Shown here one piece after another: positions 1 through 10,289 of a DNA stretch of 64,000 bases. The first letter of the stretch is position 1. Each line of letters opens with the position of its first letter. Under the pieces are notes generated by a model that was not told where the DNA came from, searched no databases, and saw only the letters and a list, made by a program, of their open reading frames with translations. The position numbers and the translations under genes were made by a program. This DNA comes from Bacilli bacterium (GTDB lineage: Bacteria; Bacillota_I; Bacilli_A; ML615J-28; CAG-698), in contig JAFZWP010000004.1 of assembly GCA_017617065.1 (NCBI GenBank), positions 1 to 64,000 of the forward strand, written 5' to 3'.

Positions 1-1
1 A

Positions 2-1444
<1,443 letters not shown>

Positions 1445-1462
1445 TAATAAAGTAGGATAACG

Positions 1463-2578
1463 ATGGCTACAAAAAGAGATTATTATGAAGTCTTAGGTGT
1501 AAGTAAAACTGCAACTGATGACGAGATCAAAAAGGCCTATCGTGCATTAGCTAAAAAATACCATCCAGATGTATCCACTGAACCGGACGCTGAAGAGAAA
1601 TTTAAAGAGGTTCAAGAAGCATATGATGTTTTAAGTGATCCTCAAAAAAGAGAGCAATACAACCAATTTGGTCATGAAGGACCAAATATGGGTGGAGCTG
1701 GCTTTAGCGGATTCGGTGGTGGTGGCTTTGGAGGTTTTGAAGATATCTTTTCTTCATTCTTTGGCGGAGGAGCTCGTCAATCAAGTGCAGGCGGACCTGA
1801 ACGTGGTAGAAATTTAAGAGTTACTCTAAATTTAACCTTTGAAGAAGCAATCTTTGGTGTAGAGAAAGAGATTAGTGTAAACAAACTCGATACATGTAAA
1901 GATTGTAGCGGAACAGGTGCTCAATCAAAGAGTGATATTAGCGTATGTACAGAATGCCACGGCACTGGTCGTGTAACAGTTGAACAAAACACTTTGTTTG
2001 GACGTATTAGAACTGAAGGCGTATGTTCTAAATGCGGAGGAACTGGTAAAATTATTAAGAACAAGTGTACAACTTGTCATGGTGAAGGTAGAATTAAGAC
2101 AGTTTCTAAAATCAAAGTTCGTATTCCATCAGGCGTTGAAGATGGCCAAACTTTAACTGTATCTGGTAAGGGTGAGGCAGGCGTAAATGGTGGAATGGCA
2201 GGAGATTTATACATTGTAGTTAATGTTAAACCTCATGAATTATATGAACGTGATGGCTTAGATTTATATATGGAAATGCCTATAACATTTTCTCAAGCAG
2301 CTCTAGGTGCTAACTTAGAAATCCCAACTACTACAGGCAAAGGTAATTTAAAGATTCCAGCTGGAACGCAAACTGGAACTAAGTTTAAGATTGCTGGCCG
2401 TGGTATTACGAATGGTAGAACTGGCCAAACTGGTCATTTATATGTTATCGTTCGTGTTGTAACACCATCTAAGTTATCAGCAGAGCAAAAAGATTTGTTT
2501 ACAAAGCTTTCTAAAACTAATGAAACACAAGAGACTATCTTCGATAAGATTAAAAAATTCTTTAAAGGTAATAAATAG
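1463..2578 (+). CDS. dnaJ: Chaperone protein DnaJ (Hsp40)
   Basis: Cochaperone that stimulates DnaK ATPase and delivers unfolded substrates. The 371-residue protein has the complete type I layout. The J domain (about 5-70) carries the HPD motif (YHPDVS). A Gly/Phe-rich linker follows (about 75-110). The zinc-finger region (about 145-215) has four CxxCxGxG repeats ([32 protein letters not shown]), and the C-terminal peptide-binding beta domains end the protein. The length is normal for the family. It lies directly after dnaK and 8 bases before the PHP gene, so all three may share a transcript that ends at the 3331 hairpin. Confidence 0.98.
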   Translation: MATKRDYYEVLGVSKTATDDEIKKAYRALAKKYHPDVSTEPDAEEKFKEVQEAYDVLSDPQKREQYNQFGHEGPNMGGAGFSGFGGGGFGGFEDIFSSFFGGGARQSSAGGPERGRNLRVTLNLTFEEAIFGVEKEISVNKLDTCKDCSGTGAQSKSDISVCTECHGTGRVTVEQNTLFGRIRTEGVCSKCGGTGKIIKNKCTTCHGEGRIKTVSKIKVRIPSGVEDGQTLTVSGKGEAGVNGGMAGDLYIVVNVKPHELYERDGLDLYMEMPITFSQAALGANLEIPTTTGKGNLKIPAGTQTGTKFKIAGRGITNGRTGQTGHLYVIVRVVTPSKLSAEQKDLFTKLSKTNETQETIFDKIKKFFKGNK

Positions 2579-2586
2579 GTGAAGAT

Positions 2587-3324
2587 ATGTTATTTAAATA
2601 CGAAACACATTGTCATACAAGTCAAGTAAGTAAATGCGCTAAATCAACAGGCGCAGAAATGGCTCGTAAATATAAAGAAATAGGATATACTGGAATAATA
2701 GTTACTGATCATTTCTTTAATGGTAATTGTGCTGTTCCTAAAGATTTACCTTGGAAAGAAAGAATTGATATGTATTATGCTGGATATGAAGATGCTAAAG
2801 CTGAGGGTGATAAAATTGGTCTACAAGTATTCTTTGGCTTAGAATGGACATATCATGGAATTGACTTTTTGACATTTGGGGTTGGAAAAGAATTCTTATA
2901 TGCTCATCCAGAAATCGAAACGATGCAACCAGCCCCATATATTGATTTGGTTCATGAAGCTGGTGGATTTATAATCCATGCTCATCCATTTAGAGAAGCT
3001 CATTACATTCATGAATTCATCTTGGCTCCTTATCAAGAAGATGCAGTAGAAGTATATAATACTTCACATAGTCAAAAAATTATTGATGATAGAGCTAAAT
3101 GGTATGCTAAATCATATAATAAGATTTGGACATCAGGCTCTGATGCTCACGAAACTGGTAAAATCTCTGGTGGTGGTGTTTACTTTGACCACAAAGTTAA
3201 AGATTTGGATGAAATTATTGAGTTGATTAAAACAAAACAAATTAAAAAACTAGGTAAAAGAACACTTAAATATATGGATCCAGAAATCAAAGCAAAATAT
3301 CATGGCAAGAAATATCATAAATAA
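2587..3324 (+). CDS. PHP-domain metal-dependent phosphoesterase
   Basis: A 245-residue PHP-superfamily protein, probably a cytosolic phosphatase or phosphoesterase with a multinuclear metal site. Metal-ligand motifs in order are HCHTS near residue 8, TDHFFNG near 40, an acidic GLEWTYHG, HAHPFREAH near 137 and SGSDAHE near 188, which match the scattered His/Asp ligands of PHP enzymes. There is no signal peptide. It is the last gene of the dnaK-dnaJ group. The family includes histidinol phosphatases and generic phosphoesterases; the substrate cannot be told from sequence, and no histidine operon is nearby. Confidence 0.85.
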   Translation: MLFKYETHCHTSQVSKCAKSTGAEMARKYKEIGYTGIIVTDHFFNGNCAVPKDLPWKERIDMYYAGYEDAKAEGDKIGLQVFFGLEWTYHGIDFLTFGVGKEFLYAHPEIETMQPAPYIDLVHEAGGFIIHAHPFREAHYIHEFILAPYQEDAVEVYNTSHSQKIIDDRAKWYAKSYNKIWTSGSDAHETGKISGGGVYFDHKVKDLDEIIELIKTKQIKKLGKRTLKYMDPEIKAKYHGKKYHK

Positions 3325-3330
3325 AAATAT

Positions 3331-3365
3331 AGGCTTTTAGCATTGCTAGAAGCCTTTATTTTTTA
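3331..3365 (+). terminator. Rho-independent terminator after the PHP gene
   Basis: Near-perfect hairpin with arms AGGCTTTTAGCA and TGCTAGAAGCCT around a short loop, followed by a T-rich run. It lies 7 bases after the PHP stop codon. Confidence 0.85.
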
Positions 3366-3425
3366 TTAGATATATTAGTATATGTTTTATAAAAAATAAT
3401 GAATTTTTATACTACTTTGCCTTAA

Positions 3426-3454
3426 TTGACATTGACAAATCTTTTAAGTACAAT
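3426..3454 (+). promoter_or_regulatory. Sigma-A promoter of the Na/Pi transporter
   Basis: Perfect -35 TTGACA (3426-3431), 17-bp spacer, then -10 TACAAT (3449-3454). A second TTGACA directly adjoins the first. Transcription would start near 3461, upstream of the ATG at 3489. This rules out the in-frame TTG at 3426 as a start codon. Confidence 0.85.
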
Positions 3455-3488
3455 AAAACTAGTTAGATATCGATTTTTGGAGAGATAT

Positions 3489-5141
3489 ATGGAAGTAGTA
3501 AAACAAATTATATATTTACTGGTTGGACTAGTAGTCTTTGTTACTGGTATGAATTTTATGTCTAATGGACTAAAAACTTGTGCAGGAACATCGATTAGAA
3601 AACTATTTAGAAGGATAAAAGATAACAAGATTGCTTCAGCTTCAATTGGTGCAGGAACTACCGCTATTATTCAATCGAGTGGAGCAACAACAGTTATGGT
3701 TGTCGGTTTCTTAAGTGCTGGAGCCTTAACTTTTTCGCAAGGTATGTCATTAATGCTTGGAGCATTTGTGGGGACAACGATAACTGGTGTTTTAGTTGCT
3801 TTATCTTCATTTTCTTTTTCAATCTTTTTAATGTTACTAGCTTTTATTGGCTTTATTTTTGGCTTCTTTAAAAACGAAAACATTAAAAGTATTGGGGAAG
3901 TATTAGTTGGTTTTGGCATATTATTCTTTGGCCTAGAAGCCATGAAAGGGGCATTTTCCCTACAAGTTATTCAAGATGGAATCGTAGATCTATTAAGTAA
4001 TATTAATTTTCCTATATTATTAATGGTAATTGGTGCTTTACTTACAATGCTAACCCAATCATCTTCCGCCACAAACGGTATAGTTATTGTCATGGTTGGA
4101 ACTAACCCAAGCCTACTTTCATCTGGCTTTTATTTAGTACTCGGTGCCACAATCGGTGCCTTACTTCCTACATTCCTAGCTAGTCTAAAAAGTAATATGT
4201 TAGCAAAAAGAGTAACTAATTCCGTAATTATTGTAAGAAGCATGGGAGCAATCCTAGCTACAATTTTAATTTGGGCCGTGTCTAATCCTTTATTTAGTTT
4301 ACTAGCCCGCATTCCAAATGATGATGTAGCGATAATGTTAGCTTTGTTTACTGTAGTTTATAATTTAATATTTGTAACGATTGTTTTACCACTTACTAAA
4401 CCAATCGAAGTATTAGCAAATAAGGTATTTAAAGATAAACATAGCATTAAACAACAAGGGATCATCCATCACCTTGATAATAACTTAGTCAATACGCCAT
4501 CAGTAGCTATTATCCAAGTTAAAAAAGAAATTGAAGGCATGCTAGACTTAGCAGAAATTAATTTGTTCTTAGGAATTGATGCAATGTTACACCTAGATTT
4601 AAGTAAAGCTAAAGAAATAGAAGAAAGGGAAGAAGATATTGACTTTTTAAACAATACAATTTCTGAATACTTAATAAAGATTTCTTCTAAGGCAAGCTTG
4701 AGTGATGAAAAGAAGATTGGTGCTTATTACCACGTAATTAATGACATCGAACGTATTGGTGACCATGCTTGTAACTTCTTATCAATGGCTAAGAAGATGC
4801 AAGCTGAAGACTTAAAGTTTTCAAATATTGCTATCGAAGAATTTACTAATTACGCAAATATTTTAAAAGAAATGTTTAGTTTAGCTGATAAAATATTTAT
4901 GCTTCAAGATTACGAAGATTTAAAGAGACTTCATGAGTTGGAAGATGAAACTGATGATTTGAAAGAATTACTAAGTGATAATCACTTTAATCGCATTAGA
5001 AAGAATGAATGTAATAATGAATTAACACCATTCCATTCAAACCTACTTACTGAACTAGAAAGATGTGCTGACCACTTAACTAATGTTGGTTATTCAATTG
5101 TCAGCCCTACTGGTGATGATAATCAAAAAAACAAAGATTGA
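3489..5141 (+). CDS. Na+/phosphate cotransporter family protein (NptA/PhoU-like fusion)
   Basis: Sodium-dependent phosphate symporter of the Na/Pi-II type, 550 residues. The N-terminal half is a multi-pass membrane domain with the duplicated QSS signature of the family (IIQSSGATT near residue 62 and LTQSSSATN near 190). The C-terminal 200 residues are soluble and helical, resembling PhoU repeats (for example the IGDHACNFLS and CADHLTNVGY segments). I chose the ATG at 3489 because GGAGAG lies 5 bases upstream and the promoter at 3426-3454 overlaps any longer start. It is a monocistronic unit ending in the hairpin at 5133. Likely role: phosphate uptake or homeostasis. Confidence 0.92.
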   Translation: MEVVKQIIYLLVGLVVFVTGMNFMSNGLKTCAGTSIRKLFRRIKDNKIASASIGAGTTAIIQSSGATTVMVVGFLSAGALTFSQGMSLMLGAFVGTTITGVLVALSSFSFSIFLMLLAFIGFIFGFFKNENIKSIGEVLVGFGILFFGLEAMKGAFSLQVIQDGIVDLLSNINFPILLMVIGALLTMLTQSSSATNGIVIVMVGTNPSLLSSGFYLVLGATIGALLPTFLASLKSNMLAKRVTNSVIIVRSMGAILATILIWAVSNPLFSLLARIPNDDVAIMLALFTVVYNLIFVTIVLPLTKPIEVLANKVFKDKHSIKQQGIIHHLDNNLVNTPSVAIIQVKKEIEGMLDLAEINLFLGIDAMLHLDLSKAKEIEEREEDIDFLNNTISEYLIKISSKASLSDEKKIGAYYHVINDIERIGDHACNFLSMAKKMQAEDLKFSNIAIEEFTNYANILKEMFSLADKIFMLQDYEDLKRLHELEDETDDLKELLSDNHFNRIRKNECNNELTPFHSNLLTELERCADHLTNVGYSIVSPTGDDNQKNKD

Positions 5142-5165
5142 TGAATACCATCAATCTTTTTTTAG
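5133..5165 (+). terminator. Rho-independent terminator of the Na/Pi transporter
   Basis: Perfect 11-bp stem, AAAGATTGATG (5133-5143) against CATCAATCTTT (5149-5159), with a 5-base loop and a T tract. The stem begins before the TGA stop codon. Confidence 0.92.
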
Positions 5166-5192
5166 GCTTTTATTTATTTTAGTATTTAAAAA

Positions 5193-5201
5193 TGGTAAAA
5201 T
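5193..5201 (+). promoter_or_regulatory. Extended -10 promoter of the rsmE operon
   Basis: TGG-TAAAAT extended -10 element 33 bases before the rsmE start. No good -35 box is visible, as is common with extended -10 promoters. Confidence 0.5.
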
Positions 5202-5233
5202 GTTATTAGAGAAATGATGCAAAGAGGCTACTT

Positions 5234-5968
5234 ATGCAAAGATATTTTGTAAATGATAACCAACTTAATAATAACCATATCGTAATAAAGGGTAGTGATG
5301 TCCATCACATTAAAAATGTTATGCGCATGCAAATAGGCGATAAAGTCATTTGTGCGTGCTATCAAAAAGCATATTTGTGTGAAATTGAAGATATTAGCGA
5401 TACTGTAAATTGTCAAATCTTAGAAGATATTACTAAAAACACTAACCTAAATGGTAGAGTATCTATTGCCCATGGTCTAGTTAGAAGAGAAAAGACAGAA
5501 GAAGTTGTTAGAAGATTAACGGAGCTTGGCTGTAGTAAATATATCCCTTTAATAATGAAGCGTTCTATTATTAAACTAGATAAGATTAGTGATAATAAAA
5601 ACGATAGATTATTAAAGATTGTGAAAGAAGCAAGTGAACAATCCCAAAGAAATGATTTGATGGAAATATCAAGTATTTTATCAATAAATGATTTAATTAA
5701 AACACTAAAAGATTATGATTTATTGTTACTTGCTGATGCTAATGAAGAAAACTTCATGCTTAAAGATATCGATTTTTCTAATAATTACCATAATATTTTA
5801 GTCGTAATTGGACCCGAAGGTGGGTTTGATGATGAAGAAAAGAGAGTGCTTGTTAAAAATGGGTTTAAAGTTGTAAGCTTTGGAAATAGAGTTCTAAGAA
5901 CAGAAACCGCACCACTTTATGCAATGAGTGTTTTAGGGTTTATTTTAGGTGAAAAAGATGAAGATTAG
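5234..5968 (+). CDS. rsmE: 16S rRNA m3U1498 methyltransferase RsmE
   Basis: SPOUT-class methyltransferase that methylates N3 of U1498 in 16S rRNA. The 244-residue protein has an N-terminal PUA-like RNA-binding part (about 1-70, with HHIKNVMRMQIGD) and a C-terminal trefoil-knot SAM domain. Knot signatures are VVIGPEGGFDDEE near residue 195 and LGNRVLRTETA-like FGNRVLRTETAP near 217. It opens an operon with mtaB, the helicase, nfo and a pseudouridine synthase, most of which act on RNA. Its 3' end overlaps the start of mtaB by 11 bases. Confidence 0.95.
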   Translation: MQRYFVNDNQLNNNHIVIKGSDVHHIKNVMRMQIGDKVICACYQKAYLCEIEDISDTVNCQILEDITKNTNLNGRVSIAHGLVRREKTEEVVRRLTELGCSKYIPLIMKRSIIKLDKISDNKNDRLLKIVKEASEQSQRNDLMEISSILSINDLIKTLKDYDLLLLADANEENFMLKDIDFSNNYHNILVVIGPEGGFDDEEKRVLVKNGFKVVSFGNRVLRTETAPLYAMSVLGFILGEKDED

Positions 5969-7268
5969 TTTTTGCTCTTTAGGCTGTAAAGTAAACCAAT
6001 ACGAAGTAACAGCAATCATTAATCAATTTTTAGATGAAGGATGGGAACTTGTCCCATTTGATAAGATTAAAGATATTAATGTGGATGCTATAATTATTAA
6101 TACATGTAGCGTGACTGATACATCTGATGGAAAATCTAGAAAAATGATTCACCGCGCAGTTAAATATGCACCAGATGCAATAATTGCTGTTATGGGGTGT
6201 TATAGCCAATTAAATAGTGAAAAAGTAGCATCTATTAAAGGCGTCAGTATTGTAATTGGTACATCTAACAGAGATAAATTACATGATATGATTTTAGATA
6301 AACTAAATCATAAGGGCTTAAATATAGTTAATAATACTAGCGATATAATGAAACAGAATTGTTATGAAGAATTAAAAGTTCACCATACTAATGATAAAAC
6401 TAGAGCATTTGTTAAGATTCAAGATGGATGTAACAATTTTTGTTCATATTGTACAATTCCTTATGCAAGAGGCTTAGTTAGAAGTAGAAACAAAGATAAT
6501 GTTATTGAAGAAATACAAATCTTATCTAATAATGGCGTTAAAGAAATAGTATTAACTGGTATTGATACTGGCTCATATGGAAAAGATTTTGATGATTATG
6601 ATTTAGCTAACTTGCTTGAAGATATTTGTTTAAATGTAAACAATTTAGGTAGAATTAGAATATCTTCAATTGAAAATAGTGAAATAAGTGTTAAGTTATT
6701 AAATGTAATTAAAAAATATCAAGAACATTTTTGTATGCATTTACATATTCCTCTTCAAGGAAGTAGCGATAAAGTCTTAAAGAGAATGAATCGTAAGTAT
6801 ACAATGGCTCAATATTTGGAAAAGATTGATCTAATTTATTCAATGTTTCCGGATATTAATATTACTACTGATATTCTAACTGGTTTTTGCTCAGAAGATG
6901 AAGAAGACTTTTTAAACGGCTTAGATGTTATTAAAAAAGCCCACTTTGGGGAGATGCATGTATTTCCATATTCTAGAAGGCCAAAAACTATTGCTTATAA
7001 ATACACAGATCAAGTAGATGAAGCAACAAAGCATAAAAGAGTATTAAAGATTTTAGAATTAAACGAAGAAATGGCTCTAAATTACCGAAAAAAGTTTATT
7101 GGTAAAGAGTTAGATGTAATTTGTGAAGTAAATAAAGATGGATGGTGGCATGGTCATACATCTAATTATATTGAGATTAAGTTTAAAGGTGATTTTAATT
7201 CTAATGATTTAGTAAAAGTTAGAATGACCAGTGCAAATTATCCAGAAAGTATTGGGGAAGTATTATGA
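5958..7268 (+). CDS. mtaB: tRNA t6A37 methylthiotransferase MtaB
   Basis: Radical-SAM enzyme that converts t6A37 to ms2t6A37 in ANN-decoding tRNAs. The 436-residue protein has three domains. The N-terminal MTTase domain starts CSLGCKVNQYE and carries a second Cys in NTCSVTD and a third in MGCYSQ. The radical-SAM core has the CxxxCxxC cluster motif CNNFCSYCTIP near residue 155. A short TRAM-like end follows. The CKVNQYE motif is characteristic of the MtaB branch rather than MiaB. I prefer the ATG at 5958 (AGGTG 6 bases upstream) over the GTG at 5949. It overlaps rsmE and the next gene (ATGA), so translation is probably coupled. Confidence 0.94.
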   Translation: MKISFCSLGCKVNQYEVTAIINQFLDEGWELVPFDKIKDINVDAIIINTCSVTDTSDGKSRKMIHRAVKYAPDAIIAVMGCYSQLNSEKVASIKGVSIVIGTSNRDKLHDMILDKLNHKGLNIVNNTSDIMKQNCYEELKVHHTNDKTRAFVKIQDGCNNFCSYCTIPYARGLVRSRNKDNVIEEIQILSNNGVKEIVLTGIDTGSYGKDFDDYDLANLLEDICLNVNNLGRIRISSIENSEISVKLLNVIKKYQEHFCMHLHIPLQGSSDKVLKRMNRKYTMAQYLEKIDLIYSMFPDINITTDILTGFCSEDEEDFLNGLDVIKKAHFGEMHVFPYSRRPKTIAYKYTDQVDEATKHKRVLKILELNEEMALNYRKKFIGKELDVICEVNKDGWWHGHTSNYIEIKFKGDFNSNDLVKVRMTSANYPESIGEVL

Positions 7269-8596
7269 AATTTAGTGATTATGGATTTAAGAAATATATC
7301 AATGATGGCCTAGCTGAACTTGGCTTTTTTGAGGCTACCCCAATTCAAGAAATAGTTATACCTAAAGCTATTAGTGGAGAGAGCTTAATTGGTAAAAGTG
7401 CTACTGGTACTGGTAAAACTCATGCCTTTTTATTACCAATTCTCCAAAAATTAAAAGTAGAACAAAAAGAAATTCAAGCTGTTATTATTTCACCTACTAG
7501 GGAGTTAGCAACCCAGCTATACGAAGAAGTATGTAAAATCACAAAATTTAACTCTGAAATTGATGTTAAGTTATATGTGGGGGGAACTGATAGAGAGAAT
7601 GAAGTTAGCTGGCTAGAGAAAAAACAACCACAAATTGTGGTATCTACGATTGGTAAACTTAAAGATTTAGCAGTTGATACTAATGTACTTAAAATCTATA
7701 CAGCTAAAATGGTTGTTATTGATGAAGCTGATATGGTTTTTGAATCTAGTGAAATGGAAGTAGTTGATGCAATCTTTTCTTTATTTGAAGAATATGTCCA
7801 AACTCTTGTTTTTTCTGCTACTATTTCAAAGCAACTTGTTGCTTTCTTAAATAAATATTTATCAAAGAGTCCACTTTATGATTTAAGTGAAAAGAAGATT
7901 AGTAAAGATTCAATTGAACATATCTTTATTCCCGCAAAGAACAAAAACAAATTCGAACTACTTTATAGTTTACTTCAAACATTTACTCCATATCTTGTAT
8001 TAATATTTGCTAATACGAAAGAAAAAGTAGCTGAAATTGCTACGTTTTTAGCAAGCCGTGGCTTACAAGTTGTTAAGTTATCTGGAGATTTAGAAGCAAG
8101 AGAAAGAAAACAAGTATTAAAAAGAATCAAAGATGGTAAAGTTCAATATGTAGTAGCTAGTGACTTAGCAGCACGTGGTATGGATATAACTGGAGTAAGC
8201 CATGTTATTAACTTCGAACTGCCTAAAGATATTGAGTTTTATACTCATAGAACGGGTAGAACTGCTAGATTTGATGGAACAGGACAAAGTATTTCTTTTT
8301 ATGAATTTAGTGATGACACATATTTACATAAATTAGAAGCTAAAGGCTTGAAGTGTGTCTATATGGCTATTAAAGATGGCGCTTTAGTCCCTACAAAAGA
8401 ACGTAATAAGATTATCCGTAAAGCTAGTGCGGTTAAAAGAATGGAAGAACAACTTCATTATGCTACACCAATGCCTAAAAAGGTAAAACCTGGTTATAAG
8501 AAGAAACGAAAAGAAGAAATTGAACGTAAATTAAAGAAATTTAAACGTAAGCGTATTGAAGAAATATATAGAAAGAAGAATAAAAAGAATGATTGA
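7265..8596 (+). CDS. DEAD-box ATP-dependent RNA helicase
   Basis: A 443-residue RNA helicase. Motifs run in order: Q motif (FFEATPIQE), Walker A-like SATGTGKTHAF (motif I), PTRELA (Ia), DEAD as IDEADMVF (II), SAT as FSATIS (III), then the C-terminal RecA-like domain with DLAARGMDI (V) and HRTGRTAR (VI). The tail after residue 390 is strongly basic (KKVKPGYKKKRKE and similar), which suggests non-specific RNA binding, as in CshA/CshB-type helicases for ribosome assembly or mRNA decay. It overlaps mtaB by 4 bases (ATGA) and nfo by 8, so it belongs to the same operon. Confidence 0.94.
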   Translation: MKFSDYGFKKYINDGLAELGFFEATPIQEIVIPKAISGESLIGKSATGTGKTHAFLLPILQKLKVEQKEIQAVIISPTRELATQLYEEVCKITKFNSEIDVKLYVGGTDRENEVSWLEKKQPQIVVSTIGKLKDLAVDTNVLKIYTAKMVVIDEADMVFESSEMEVVDAIFSLFEEYVQTLVFSATISKQLVAFLNKYLSKSPLYDLSEKKISKDSIEHIFIPAKNKNKFELLYSLLQTFTPYLVLIFANTKEKVAEIATFLASRGLQVVKLSGDLEARERKQVLKRIKDGKVQYVVASDLAARGMDITGVSHVINFELPKDIEFYTHRTGRTARFDGTGQSISFYEFSDDTYLHKLEAKGLKCVYMAIKDGALVPTKERNKIIRKASAVKRMEEQLHYATPMPKKVKPGYKKKRKEEIERKLKKFKRKRIEEIYRKKNKKND

Positions 8597-9482
8597 TAAA
8601 TTAGGCTGCCATGTAGGGAATAATGGGGATGAAATGTTAGTAGGTAGTGTTAATGAAGCACTTAGCTATAATGCTAATTGTTTTATGCTATACCTTGGCG
8701 CTCCCCAAAATACTTTGCGTAAACCAATGTATACATTTAGAATCCCTGAGTATTTACAAATTCTAAAAGAAAACAGTATTGATCCAGCTGATGTCATCAT
8801 TCATGGCCCATATATTTTAAACTTTGCCCAACCTGATCCCCTAAAACGTGATTTTGCGGTTGAATTCATGAGTGAAGAAGTTAAAAAAGCTCATCAAATG
8901 GGGGCTAAATATGTGGTGTTTCATCCTGGTGCTCATGTAGGGCAGGGGAGTGAGGCTGGCTGCAACTTAATTTCGTTAAGCATTAAAAGAGTTTTAGATA
9001 ATACAAAAGATGTACCAGTTACATTATTATTAGAAACAATGAGTGGTAAAGGTAGTGAATGTGGATGCACATTTGAAGAAGTAGCATATATTTTAAATAA
9101 AGTTAATAATGATCGTTTAAAAGTATGCTTAGATACTTGTCATATTTACGATGGTGGATATGATATTGTTAATGATTATGATAGTGTTATGGAAAAATTA
9201 GATAGGATCATTGGAATTAAAAATATCAAATGTATCCACTGCAATGATTCAAAAAATACTTTAGGATCTCATAAAGACCGCCACGAAAACATCGGCTTTG
9301 GTAATATTGGTTTTGATACATTACTAAAAGTATGTAGTGATACTAGATTTCAAGGAATTCCTAAGATTTTAGAGACTCCATATGTAGATAAAGATTATCC
9401 ACCATATAAATATGAAATAGCCATGTTAAGAAGTGGTAAATTTGATCCATCTTTAATCACTAAGATTAAAGAACAGGCATAA
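8589..9482 (+). CDS. nfo: Deoxyribonuclease IV (AP endonuclease, Nfo)
   Basis: Zinc-dependent endonuclease IV that cleaves DNA at abasic sites in base-excision repair. The protein is 297 residues from the ATG at 8589 (MIDKLGCHVG); an earlier in-frame ATG at 8556 would add basic residues lying inside the helicase gene. Metal-ligand segments are IHGPYILN near 71, VFHPGAHVG near 110, LLLETMSGKG near 148, CLDTCHIYDGGYD near 182 and HCNDSKN near 218, followed by HENIGFGNIG. The length matches the family. It starts inside the helicase gene and ends 2 bases before the pseudouridine synthase. Confidence 0.95.
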   Translation: MIDKLGCHVGNNGDEMLVGSVNEALSYNANCFMLYLGAPQNTLRKPMYTFRIPEYLQILKENSIDPADVIIHGPYILNFAQPDPLKRDFAVEFMSEEVKKAHQMGAKYVVFHPGAHVGQGSEAGCNLISLSIKRVLDNTKDVPVTLLLETMSGKGSECGCTFEEVAYILNKVNNDRLKVCLDTCHIYDGGYDIVNDYDSVMEKLDRIIGIKNIKCIHCNDSKNTLGSHKDRHENIGFGNIGFDTLLKVCSDTRFQGIPKILETPYVDKDYPPYKYEIAMLRSGKFDPSLITKIKEQA

Positions 9483-9484
9483 TT

Positions 9485-10147
9485 ATGCGCTTATATTTAT
9501 ATGTAAAGAATGCTCTTGATATTACAAGAAGCGAAATTACTAAGCTACATAAAGAAAAAAGAATCTTAGTAAATGATTCTTTTGTTAATCTGACTTATGA
9601 TGTTATTGATTCTGATAAAGTAAGTGTAGATGGTAAGATCATAAAAAAAGTACCATTTGTTTATTATTTATATAATAAACCAATTGGTATTGTCTGCACT
9701 AACAATAAAGAAGTAGCTGATAGCATAAGAAATAATTTAGATATACCATTTAGAGTATATCCAATAGGACGCTTAGATAAAGAATCAAGAGGACTATTAA
9801 TACTAACTAATGATTCTAATTTTACTAATAAAGTTTTATCTACACATTATGAAAAAGAATATATTGTGAAAGTAAAAGATAAAATTAGCGATGAGTTTAT
9901 TGCTAATATGCCTAAAAGTATGGTCTTAAGGGGTATAGATACATTGCCTTGCAAAGTAGAAAAGATAGATGATTACGAGTTTAAGATTATTCTAAATGAA
10001 GGTAAATACCATCAAATTAGAAGAATGGTCGTAGCTAGAGGCAATAAAGTAGTAGACCTAAAAAGAATTAGAATTGGTAATATAAAACTAAATGATTTAG
10101 AAGAAGGAAATTATCTAAAAATTGATAAGTTGCCTTTCATAATATAA
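9485..10147 (+). CDS. RsuA/RluB-family pseudouridine synthase
   Basis: Isomerises specific uridines in rRNA. The 220-residue protein has an N-terminal S4 RNA-binding domain (about 1-55, with the segment ITKLHKEKRILVND). The catalytic domain follows, with the signature GRLDKESRGLLILTND near residue 98, whose Asp is the conserved catalytic residue, and the C-terminal motif EGKYHQIRRMV. The target (16S U516 or a 23S site) cannot be decided from sequence. It ends the rsmE operon before a strong terminator. Confidence 0.9.
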   Translation: MRLYLYVKNALDITRSEITKLHKEKRILVNDSFVNLTYDVIDSDKVSVDGKIIKKVPFVYYLYNKPIGIVCTNNKEVADSIRNNLDIPFRVYPIGRLDKESRGLLILTNDSNFTNKVLSTHYEKEYIVKVKDKISDEFIANMPKSMVLRGIDTLPCKVEKIDDYEFKIILNEGKYHQIRRMVVARGNKVVDLKRIRIGNIKLNDLEEGNYLKIDKLPFII

Positions 10148-10210
10148 ATAGTATAAATATTAAATGCGAGGTCTGTAATAGTTCACGAAATATCAATAGC
10201 TTAGGCTAAT

Positions 10211-10245
10211 TCTTTGTTACTTTTACAAAGTAACAAAGATTTTTA
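10211..10245 (+). terminator. Strong Rho-independent terminator of the rsmE operon
   Basis: Perfect 13-bp stem, TCTTTGTTACTTT (10211-10223) and AAAGTAACAAAGA (10227-10239), loop TAC, followed by a T tract. Confidence 0.95.
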
Positions 10246-10257
10246 TTTATAATAAGG

Positions 10258-10263
10258 TATAAT
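10258..10263 (+). promoter_or_regulatory. -10 box of the XRE-LRR gene
   Basis: Consensus TATAAT 27 bases before the ATG at 10290. The -35 region overlaps the preceding terminator and is not clear. Confidence 0.5.
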
Positions 10264-10289
10264 GTAATTGATAAAAGAGGTGTTTATCT

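Noticed and set aside
1635-1817. Small overlapping frames inside dnaJ and many other genes on both strands
   Set aside because: They mirror real genes in other frames, have no ribosome binding sites and show no recognisable protein features.
3426-3488. In-frame TTG start giving a 571-residue Na/Pi transporter
   Set aside because: The TTG is part of the -35 TTGACA of the promoter, and the ATG at 3489 has its own ribosome binding site.
10148-10210. Possible small RNA between the pseudouridine synthase and its terminator
   Set aside because: About 60 bases without a promoter or conserved structure that I can recognise; best read as the 3' untranslated region.
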